A stretch of DNA of 64,000 nt, from NCBI GenBank assembly GCA_963749145.1, contig CAVVLN010000001.1, positions 1,302,001 through 1,366,000 of the forward strand. Reading direction: 5' to 3'. Below are positions 57,951 to 64,000 of the stretch, in pieces (position 1 is the stretch's first letter; the number at the start of each line of letters is the position of its first letter). The stretch comes from JASHPR01 sp963749145 (GTDB lineage Bacteria > Actinomycetota > Actinomycetes > Streptosporangiales > Streptosporangiaceae). Under the pieces are notes generated by a model. The model was given only the letters and a program-made list of their open reading frames with translations, was not told the origin of the DNA and did not search any database. A program made the translations under genes and the position numbers.

Positions 57951-60857
57951 CTATGGCCGGAGACTTTGCATCCGCTTAGCACCGCGCTCACGGGCACCGA
58001 GCCGGCGGCCCAGGCCGGCGGCAGCCGCCAGGCCACGCCGCTCGCCGATTTGCTCAAAACAGTCCCGCGCCGCCGCGAGCGCCGCCGCCGCTGCCGCGAT
58101 CTCCCCCGACATCTCGCGCAGGCCCGCGAGCAGCATGTACTGCCAGCCAACGCTGGGGGTCGCGCGCAGCGCCAGCGCCCGCTCGATCAGGCCGATGGCC
58201 TGCCCCGGACGGCCAGTGAGGACTTCGGCCACAGCCAGGTTGTTCAAGGCGCCAGCGTGGCCGGGAAGATCTCCAGACCGGTCCAGCATGCGGCATGCTT
58301 CACGACCGAGCGCGCGCGCCCGCTGGCCGTCACCGAGTGCCGCCTCCGCGAGCACGACGCCGGTCAGTGCGATGGCGGTGCCGCGCTGGTCGGGGATTTC
58401 CGCCCGCAGGTCTGCGGCCGACCGGAAGCATTCCCTGGCAGCAGCGGGATCGCCGCGGCTGCGGAGCAGGTGCCCGCGTTGCGCCAGGATGTGTGCCTGG
58501 CCCGTACGGTCCCCCAGCGATTCGAACATCCGCAGGGCCCGGTCAAGCATCACCCCCGCCTCGTCGAAACGTCCGCCCATCCGGGCCGCCAGTGCCTGGG
58601 TGGCGAGGATGTAGCCGTGGCTCTGCGCCGCGCCAACCCGCAGGCCGACCAGCATGGTCTCCTCGAAGACGGGGAACATCAGGTCATCGATGGAATCAAC
58701 CGACCAGGCCGGGGTGCACACCGTAAAGAAGGGCGGTGCGTCGGGTGGCACCCGGCCCAGAGCACTCAGCGAGTTGTCGAGCAGGGCCTGCGCCGCGGAA
58801 GTTTCACCGCGGAATAGCGCCATCAGAGCCCGCAGGTGCTCGTGCGAAGCCCGCACGCTGGCAACGCCCCGGGCCGCGGTGTCCGCCTCGCTGGCGAGCC
58901 GGGCCGCGTCATCCCCCTCGCCTGCCATCCAGGCGAGCAACGACTGCTGGTGAAGCGACTCGGCCATCGAGCCGGGATCGCCGAGGTCGCGCCCGAGGGC
59001 CGCGATCTCGGCGCCGATGGCGGGGCCACGCCACGGCCGGCCCAGCCGGACCTCCAACACGGCGGTCGCGAATAGCCCCCGGGCACGCAGCGCCGATGGC
59101 GCTGGGCAGGCTTCCAGCGCTTGAGCCAGCCATCGCAGTCCCTCGGCATGAAGCCCGCGCGCCATCCACGAGCGCCACATCGCAACCGCCATCACGAGCG
59201 CACGGTCTGGCATCTCACGCAAAGACGTCGACAGTGCTGCCCGCAGGTTGCCGCCTTCGACCGCGAACCACGGGCTCGGCTCACCAACCACGCCACCGCC
59301 AAGGTCAGGGTCAAGAGACTTTGCCCGGCTGGCGTACCACAGGGCATGCCGGCGCTGGTGGCTGGCCAGCTCCCCCGACGAGGCAAGACAGCCGGCCGCG
59401 TACTCCCGGATGACCTCGAGCAGCCGGAAACGGGCCCGGTCGCCGCCCGTCTCCACGGTAACCAGAGACTTGTCCACCAGCCGTGACACCACCACGGCGA
59501 CCGGTTCGGACAACCCGCCCGCACATACCTGCTCAGCCGCGTCGAGGGCGAACCCTCCAGCGAATACCGACAGCCGGCGAAACACCGCACGCTCATCATC
59601 CGCCAGCAGGTCATGGCTCCAATCCAGCGTCGCAGCCAACGTAGCCTGCCGGTCCGGCACGCCATGGATCCGCACAGCCAGCGTGGCCAGCGCGTCATCC
59701 AGCCGGGCAGCCAGCTCCGCGGCCGCCAGATGCGCAACCCTGGAAGCGGCCAGCTCAAGCGCCAGCGGCATGCCGTCGAGGCGGAGACAGATGCGTGCGA
59801 CCGGCAGGGCAGTCGCAGAGTCGAGCCGGAACGCTGGTGATGCGTTTCCCGCGCGCTCGAGAAACAGCTGCACAGACTCCAGGCGGGCCAGTCGTGCCGG
59901 GTCGGCGGGAAGCCGCAGGTCCGGCAGCTCGAGGGACGGGACCCGCCAGACCACCTCGCCCGGCAGGCGCAAAGGCTCGCGGCTGGTGGCCAGCACAGCC
60001 ACGTCGGCACAGCGCTCGAGCAACGCTATGGCGAATTCTGCACAGGCCCCGAGCAGATGCTCGCAGTTGTCGAGCAGCACTACCATTCTCCGGTCGGCAA
60101 GCTGCTTCACAACGGCCGCCGCGGTGGGCCGGGCGCCGGTCAACGCCAGGCCAAGAGATGCCGCGGCAGCTGCCGGTATCAGCCGCCCGTCCCGGACCCC
60201 CGACAGGTCAACGAGCCACACGCCGTCGGGGACCGTGCCGGCGTTCGCCAGCCGCCGCGCGACCTCGATCGCCAGCCGGGTCTTGCCGGCGCCGCCGGGC
60301 CCGCTCAATGTCAGCAGCCGTGTGCGGCCGGCGAGGGCGAGCAACTCGGCGATCTCCCGCCGGCGCCCGATGAAGCTAGTCACCGCAGCCGGGAGATTGC
60401 AGACCACTGCCGGGCCAGCAGAACTCTGCCCAGACAGAATCCGCCGGTAAAGACTCCGCGTCGCCGCCTCCGGAGCCGCCGCATACTCCTCGTCCAGCAG
60501 CCGGCACAGGCGCTCGTAGACGTCGAGCGCATCCCACCGGCGCCCGGCCCGGTCCAGCGCCTCCATGAGCACCCGGTGCAGCGGTTCATCGTGCGGGCGG
60601 TCTGCGACCAAAGGCTCAAGCAGAGCGACCGCCTCTTCCGGGCTTCGGCGTTCCAGCAGGGCACGGGCCAGCCCAGCCGCCAGCGCCTCATGCAAAGCCG
60701 CCAGCCGTTCACGATGAGGTACCGCCCAATCGGCGTAGCGGTCCTCCGGCAAAAGCTCACCGGCGTAGAGCTTCAGGGCCGCCCCATAATCCTCCACTTG
60801 CGCAGCCGCCACGAGCCAGGAACCGCGCGGCTTCCGACACGAACTGTCCCCGGTCAC
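57951..60857 (-). CDS. AfsR-type regulator lacking its DNA-binding domain: BTAD + NB-ARC + TPR
   Basis: A 968-residue protein. It begins inside the BTAD domain (VEDYGAALKLYAGELLPEDR, ERLAALHEALAAGLARALLE), then an NB-ARC ATPase with Walker A LTLSGPGGAGKTRLAIEV, Walker B VVLLDNCEHLLG and LATSREPLRL, then TPR repeats to the end. The N-terminal winged helix of about 95 residues is missing. GTG 60857 follows a stop codon directly. In the next frame the upstream DNA reads DRGQFVSEAARFLA, like the start of BTAD, so a frameshift and a deletion have both cut the gene. The body is intact, so a product may still be made. Confidence 0.8.
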   Translation of the reverse strand: MTGDSSCRKPRGSWLVAAAQVEDYGAALKLYAGELLPEDRYADWAVPHRERLAALHEALAAGLARALLERRSPEEAVALLEPLVADRPHDEPLHRVLMEALDRAGRRWDALDVYERLCRLLDEEYAAAPEAATRSLYRRILSGQSSAGPAVVCNLPAAVTSFIGRRREIAELLALAGRTRLLTLSGPGGAGKTRLAIEVARRLANAGTVPDGVWLVDLSGVRDGRLIPAAAAASLGLALTGARPTAAAVVKQLADRRMVVLLDNCEHLLGACAEFAIALLERCADVAVLATSREPLRLPGEVVWRVPSLELPDLRLPADPARLARLESVQLFLERAGNASPAFRLDSATALPVARICLRLDGMPLALELAASRVAHLAAAELAARLDDALATLAVRIHGVPDRQATLAATLDWSHDLLADDERAVFRRLSVFAGGFALDAAEQVCAGGLSEPVAVVVSRLVDKSLVTVETGGDRARFRLLEVIREYAAGCLASSGELASHQRRHALWYASRAKSLDPDLGGGVVGEPSPWFAVEGGNLRAALSTSLREMPDRALVMAVAMWRSWMARGLHAEGLRWLAQALEACPAPSALRARGLFATAVLEVRLGRPWRGPAIGAEIAALGRDLGDPGSMAESLHQQSLLAWMAGEGDDAARLASEADTAARGVASVRASHEHLRALMALFRGETSAAQALLDNSLSALGRVPPDAPPFFTVCTPAWSVDSIDDLMFPVFEETMLVGLRVGAAQSHGYILATQALAARMGGRFDEAGVMLDRALRMFESLGDRTGQAHILAQRGHLLRSRGDPAAARECFRSAADLRAEIPDQRGTAIALTGVVLAEAALGDGQRARALGREACRMLDRSGDLPGHAGALNNLAVAEVLTGRPGQAIGLIERALALRATPSVGWQYMLLAGLREMSGEIAAAAAALAAARDCFEQIGERRGLAAAAGLGRRLGARERGAKRMQSLRP

Positions 60858-60980
60858 TCAAGATGAGGACGTAGGCGTCATTGCTGGTGGGGCTAGTCAC
60901 ACAGCCAAGGCAAAAAACAACAGGTCCAGATCGGCTACCGCTCGCTAAGCCGCCCGCCCGTCAGGTTGTTCAGAGGTGTC

Positions 60981-61229
60981 CTAGGCCGCGACGGCCCGCC
61001 GGGGAGGAACCGCGCCACCGCCGGGCAGAAGCTCTCCGGTGTCTTCGAACAACACCACGCCGTTGCACAGCAGGCTCCAGCCCTGTTCTGGGTGAGCGGC
61101 CACGGTGCGGGCGGCGTCGCGGTCGGCGGCGGTGGCTGCCGGACACCGGGGAAGGTGACGGCACGCCGCGGTCCGGATGCTGGCTGAGCAGGCTCCCGGC
61201 GGCCTCTGCCCACCTGCTGAACCAACCAT
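60981..61229 (-). CDS. DUF5999-family small protein
   Basis: An 82-residue protein ending in the DUF5999 pattern: CRHLPRCPAATAADRDAART, VAAHPEQGWSLLCNGVVLFE, DTGELLPGGGAV. Family members are actinobacterial, about 60-70 residues, and usually start MCxHxPPCP; here the codon before Cys is GCG, so the normal start is lost. A better start is ATG 61229, five bases after GGGGAGG, which adds 25 residues. The Cys/His group CRHLPRC may bind a metal. Function unknown. Confidence 0.65.
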   Translation of the reverse strand: MVGSAGGQRPPGACSASIRTAACRHLPRCPAATAADRDAARTVAAHPEQGWSLLCNGVVLFEDTGELLPGGGAVPPRRAVAA

Positions 61230-61578
61230 CATGTCCTCCCCTGTCCATGCCCCGGCGGCGGCGGCGCAGGGTGCCCAGCTCAGACCGCAGGAACACCCCG
61301 GACCCCGCGCCACGGCCCTTGCCATCCGCCGGCGACGTCCCGCGCGCAGCAGCAGCGCTACCCACCTAGTCGGACACGCGAGGGGCCCGAAAGATACACA
61401 CGCCAGCGGCCTTCATGCACCATCCGCTCGTAGCCGCACAGGGCGCGCCGGGCCGGGCGGAGATCTGGCCACCACGGCCGCGTCGTTCGCACGCGGCAGA
61501 TAGAACCCACGTCCGGAATGCCTCGATGATGTCAGTTCCGCGTGGCCCTGCCCGAGATCGGTCGCCGAAACTACTTCT
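61230..61578. other. divergent intergenic region before padR
   Basis: No protein gene supported; frames in both directions are Arg/Ser/Pro-rich and lack motifs. It should carry the promoters of the DUF5999 gene and the padR operon. The padR operator begins just after it, at 61579. Confidence 0.4.
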
Positions 61579-61607
61579 TGAGAGAATACTCTTGGAGTAT
61601 TCTCTCA
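61579..61607 (+). promoter_or_regulatory. perfect 13-bp inverted repeat: PadR operator
   Basis: TGAGAGAATACTC (61579-61591), TTG, GAGTATTCTCTCA (61595-61607): perfect dyad ending three bases before the padR ATG. The ATACT..AGTAT core agrees with known PadR-family operators. TATTCT within the right arm is a possible -10, so the mRNA could start at or next to the ATG, and the repressor would cover the promoter. Confidence 0.7.
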
Positions 61608-61610
61608 GGT

Positions 61611-62132
61611 ATGAGTGTTCCGCTGACGCTGCTGGGCTTGCTCGAGCGGGGGCCAAGCCACGGATACGACCTGAAACGGGACTACGACGCGTACTTCGGC
61701 CGGGGCAGGCCGCTGCGCTACAGCCAGGTGTACGCGACCTTGGCCCGGCTGGCCCGGGACGGGAAGGCGGTCGCCGGGCCCGTCGAGCAGGGGGCCGGGC
61801 CCGAACGCCGCCGGTATCTCATCACCGAGGCGGGGATCGCGGAGGTGGAGCGGTGGCTGGCCGAGCCGGCCCCGGAGCCGGACCTGACCAGCGAGCTGTT
61901 CGCCAAGGTGGTGCTCGCCCTGATGCTCGGCCGGGCGGCCGACAGCTACTTGGACATCCAGCGGGCGGCGCACCTGCAGCGGATGCGTGAGCTCACCGAA
62001 CTCAAACGGGCCGGCGAGCCCCTCGACGTGCTGCTCGCCGACCACGCCATCTACCGTCTGGAGGCTGACCTGCGATGGATCGACCACGCCGCGGCCCGGC
62101 TGGACCTGCTCTCGCGAGCGGTGCGCCGGTGA
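61611..62132 (+). CDS. PadR-family transcriptional regulator
   Basis: A 173-residue PadR regulator: winged-helix at residues about 1-80 (LTLLGLLERGPSHGYDLKRD, RPLRYSQVYATLARLARDGK, GAGPERRRYLITEAG) and a C-terminal helical dimerisation domain (SELFAKVVLALMLGRAADSY to the end). ATG 61611 follows the operator palindrome; earlier in-frame starts would lie on the wrong side of it. Its stop overlaps the GTG of the ABC ATPase, and the whole forms padR-ATPase-permease. Such regulators sense drugs or lipids and repress their exporter. Confidence 0.9.
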   Translation: MSVPLTLLGLLERGPSHGYDLKRDYDAYFGRGRPLRYSQVYATLARLARDGKAVAGPVEQGAGPERRRYLITEAGIAEVERWLAEPAPEPDLTSELFAKVVLALMLGRAADSYLDIQRAAHLQRMRELTELKRAGEPLDVLLADHAIYRLEADLRWIDHAAARLDLLSRAVRR

Positions 62133-62845
62133 CCGCGAACCTCCCCGCCACTGCGGAACCCAAGACCGGGAACATCGTCGAGGCGCGGGACCTGGTGAAG
62201 TCGTTCGGCGAAACGCCGGCCCTGCGCGGCGCCTCGCTGGGCGTCCGGCGGGGCGAGATCGTCGCGGTCATGGGGCCGAGTGGCTCGGGCAAGTCCACGT
62301 TGCTGCACTGCCTGGCGGGCATCCTGGTCCCCGACGAGGGTGAGGTCTGGTTCGGCGGGCAGCGGCTGGACGCCCTCAGCGACGACCAGCGCAGCGCGCT
62401 GCGCCGGGACCGGTTCGGGTTCGTGTTCCAGTCCGGTCAGCTGGTCCCCGAGCTGACCGCCGAAGAGAACGTCGCTCTGCCCCTGCTGCTGTCCGGCACC
62501 CGCCGCGGCCCGGCGAGGACCGCGGCCAGGGACTGGTTCGGCACGCTGGGCCTGGACGGGCTCGAACGCCGCAGGTCCGGCGAGCTGTCCGGCGGGCAGG
62601 CCCAGCGCGTCGCGCTGGCCCGCGGCCTGGTTGCCGGGCCTGAGGTGCTGTTCGCCGACGAGCCGACCGGGTCGCTGGACTCGGTGTCGGGGGAACTGGT
62701 GATGGACCTGCTCACCGCCGCCGCCCGCGAGCACGGCACCACGGTCATCCTGGTCACCCACGACGCCCGGGTCGCCGCCTACGCCGACCGCGAGGTCGTC
62801 GTCCGCGACGGCAAGGTCGGCACGCTGACCGGGGCCAAGCCGTGA
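62129..62845 (+). CDS. MacB/LolD-type ABC transporter ATPase
   Basis: A 238-residue ATPase. Walker A IVAVMGPSGSGKSTLLHCLA, Q-loop FGFVFQSGQLVPELTAEENV, signature LSGGQAQRVALARGLV, Walker B VLFADEPTGSLDSVSG, and His switch TVILVTHDARVAAYAD. The LVPELTAEENVALPLLL wording marks the MacB/LolD group that works with FtsX-like permeases in efflux or lipoprotein handling. GTG 62129 overlaps the padR stop, and its own stop overlaps the permease GTG, so the three are translated in series. Confidence 0.93.
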   Translation: MTANLPATAEPKTGNIVEARDLVKSFGETPALRGASLGVRRGEIVAVMGPSGSGKSTLLHCLAGILVPDEGEVWFGGQRLDALSDDQRSALRRDRFGFVFQSGQLVPELTAEENVALPLLLSGTRRGPARTAARDWFGTLGLDGLERRRSGELSGGQAQRVALARGLVAGPEVLFADEPTGSLDSVSGELVMDLLTAAAREHGTTVILVTHDARVAAYADREVVVRDGKVGTLTGAKP

Positions 62846-64000
62846 CCGGGCTCGGGCTGCGGCTGGTGGTCAGCGGCGGCCGCGAGGCGCTTACCCGGCT
62901 GATCGTCCTGGTCGTCGCGGTCGGCCTCGGCGTCGGCCTGCTGCTGACCGCAGTGGCCGCGACCAGCGCGGTCACCACCTGGAACAACAGCCACGCATGG
63001 TTCTGGACCGGCAACGTGTGGGTGCCCCCCGGTCCGGCGACGGGCGTCGCCCCGCTGTGGTGGCACCCCGGCAGCGACACCTTCGACGGGCAGACGATCA
63101 ACCGATTCGACGTGGCCGCCACCGGCACCTCGTCGCCCGTGCCGCCGGGCATCCCCCGGGACCCTGGACCGGGCCAGTACTACGCCTCCCCCGCGCTAGC
63201 CGCGCTGCTGCGGTCCACCCCGGCGGACCAGCTCGCCGACCGCTACCCCGGCCACCTGGCCGGCACGATCGGCGACGCCGCCCTGCCGTCGCCGGACTCG
63301 CTGGTCATCATCGTCGGCCGCACCCCGGCGCAGCTGGCGCACACCCCGAATAGCGTGCCGGTGACGTCGATTTCCACGACGATACCGGGGAGCCACTTCA
63401 TCAACCCGGTCGAGCCCAACCCCCGAGGCCTGACCTACACGCCGCCCAACGCAAGCGCCCCGAAGAGCGCCACCGACCTTATCCTGTCCGTCGTGGCGCT
63501 GGCCATCCTGGCCCCGGTCCTTATCTTCATCGCCACCGCGACCCGGCTGTCGGCCGCCCGCCGTGAAGAGCGGTTCGCGGCGATGCGCCTGGTCGGCGCG
63601 ACCCGCAAGCAAGTCTCCCTGCTCGCCGCCACCGAATCGACCGTGGCCGGAACCCTCGGGATGGCCGCCGGGTTCGGGATCTTCTTCCTGCTGCGCACCC
63701 CGGTCGCGGGCATCCCGTTCTTCCGCCAGCCGTTCTTCCCCAGCGAACTGACGCTCAGTGTGCCGGACATCCTCGCGGTCGCGATCGGCGTGCCCGTCTT
63801 CGCCGCCATAGCGGCCCGGCTGGCGCTGCACCGGGTCAACATCTCCCCGCTCGGCGTCGCCCGCCGGGCCACGCCGCAGCCGCCGCGGGCCTGGCGGGTG
63901 GTGCCGCTGCTGGCCGGCCTGGCCGAACTCGGCTTCTGGGCCGTGCGCGGCCACCCGGCCTCCATAAGCGGACAGGTCCAGGCGTTCGTGTCCAGCTTCG
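62842..64000 (+). CDS. FtsX-like ABC permease (3' end outside window)
   Basis: At least 386 residues, open to the window end. First membrane segment LIVLVVAVGLGVGLLLTAVA (about residues 18-37), then a large extracytoplasmic domain of about 175 residues (WNNSHAWFWTGNVWVPPGPA to TYTPPNASAPKS), then LILSVVALAILAPVLIFIAT, followed by RREERFAAMRLVGATRKQVS, the FtsX-type cytoplasmic motif, and TVAGTLGMAAGFGIFFLL and ILAVAIGVPVFAAIAARLAL. This is the FtsX/MacB repeat layout, and a second half is expected downstream. It is the partner of the upstream ATPase. Confidence 0.9.
   Translation, partial: MTGLGLRLVVSGGREALTRLIVLVVAVGLGVGLLLTAVAATSAVTTWNNSHAWFWTGNVWVPPGPATGVAPLWWHPGSDTFDGQTINRFDVAATGTSSPVPPGIPRDPGPGQYYASPALAALLRSTPADQLADRYPGHLAGTIGDAALPSPDSLVIIVGRTPAQLAHTPNSVPVTSISTTIPGSHFINPVEPNPRGLTYTPPNASAPKSATDLILSVVALAILAPVLIFIATATRLSAARREERFAAMRLVGATRKQVSLLAATESTVAGTLGMAAGFGIFFLLRTPVAGIPFFRQPFFPSELTLSVPDILAVAIGVPVFAAIAARLALHRVNISPLGVARRATPQPPRAWRVVPLLAGLAELGFWAVRGHPASISGQVQAFVSSF

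Noticed and set aside
1..64000. CRISPR arrays, rRNA genes, replication origins
   Set aside because: No regularly spaced repeats, no rRNA-like blocks and no DnaA-box clusters were seen while reading both strands.

Overview
The window is uniformly high-GC DNA with tightly packed genes, GTG/TTG starts and frequent 4-nt stop/start overlaps. Gene content is typical of a soil actinomycete: AfsR/BTAD and LuxR-type regulators, DrrAB-type export, a GAP (Sap) family membrane protein, DUF1707, DUF5999, YbjQ and DUF2795-like proteins, VapBC, and a protein acetyltransferase fused to an acyl-CoA synthetase. No rRNA, intact tRNA or CRISPR array was seen. Genus cannot be fixed from the sequence.

Layout. 1-2.8 kb: end of a LuxR regulator, an MbtG-like N-hydroxylase, a small ribbon-helix-helix protein, a DsbA-like protein and a conserved small protein. 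2.9-3.9 kb: debris in which a PucR-type regulator and an acyl-CoA ligase are fused head to head. 3.9-10.1 kb: a MiaA-like gene, then drrA-drrB and a large AfsR-type regulator; three 11-bp tandem repeats just before drrA look like the binding site of such a regulator. 10.3-20 kb: PRC-barrel protein, methyltransferase, HAD phosphatase with 6-phosphogluconolactonase, DUF2891, an orphan RelE toxin, a GAP-family protein, a glycosyltransferase-GGDEF fusion, a frameshifted PAS gene and a hypothetical protein. 20-27.8 kb: a minus-strand run of acyl-CoA ligase, SDR, MBL lactonase, class III aminotransferase and GNAT/acyl-CoA synthetase. 28-34 kb: GAF-SpoIIE phosphatase, DUF1275, YbjQ-DUF1707, SDR and XRE-cupin regulator. 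34-39.7 kb: a rearranged, lower-GC area with remnants of a permease, an M55 peptidase and an IS630 transposase, an unknown membrane protein, a cNMP-binding protein and a large unknown protein. 39.7-50.3 kb: YceI, tryptophanase, several eroded genes, GlsB-type stress protein, a lipase, a flavodoxin and two related MBL hydrolases around a dienelactone hydrolase with an internal stop. 50.4-61 kb: cyclase-ATPase-TPR regulator, DUF4386, dirigent-like secreted protein, SulP transporter, tRNA 3'-half, VapBC and a truncated AfsR-type regulator. 61-64 kb: DUF5999, then PadR - ABC ATPase - FtsX-like permease running off the window, with a perfect palindromic operator before padR.

The strongest themes are (i) ligand- and ATP-dependent regulators paired with exporters (drrAB with the AfsR-type protein, the padR-ABC operon), and (ii) an unusual density of gene remnants, more than a dozen in 64 kb. 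Several are deletions that removed the facing 5' ends of divergent gene pairs. The most promising candidates for new biology are the TreT-like glycosyltransferase/GGDEF fusion, the phased repeats before drrA, the perfect hairpin upstream of the MiaA-like gene, and the 13-codon ORF with a strong ribosome site followed at once by a 10-bp stem.
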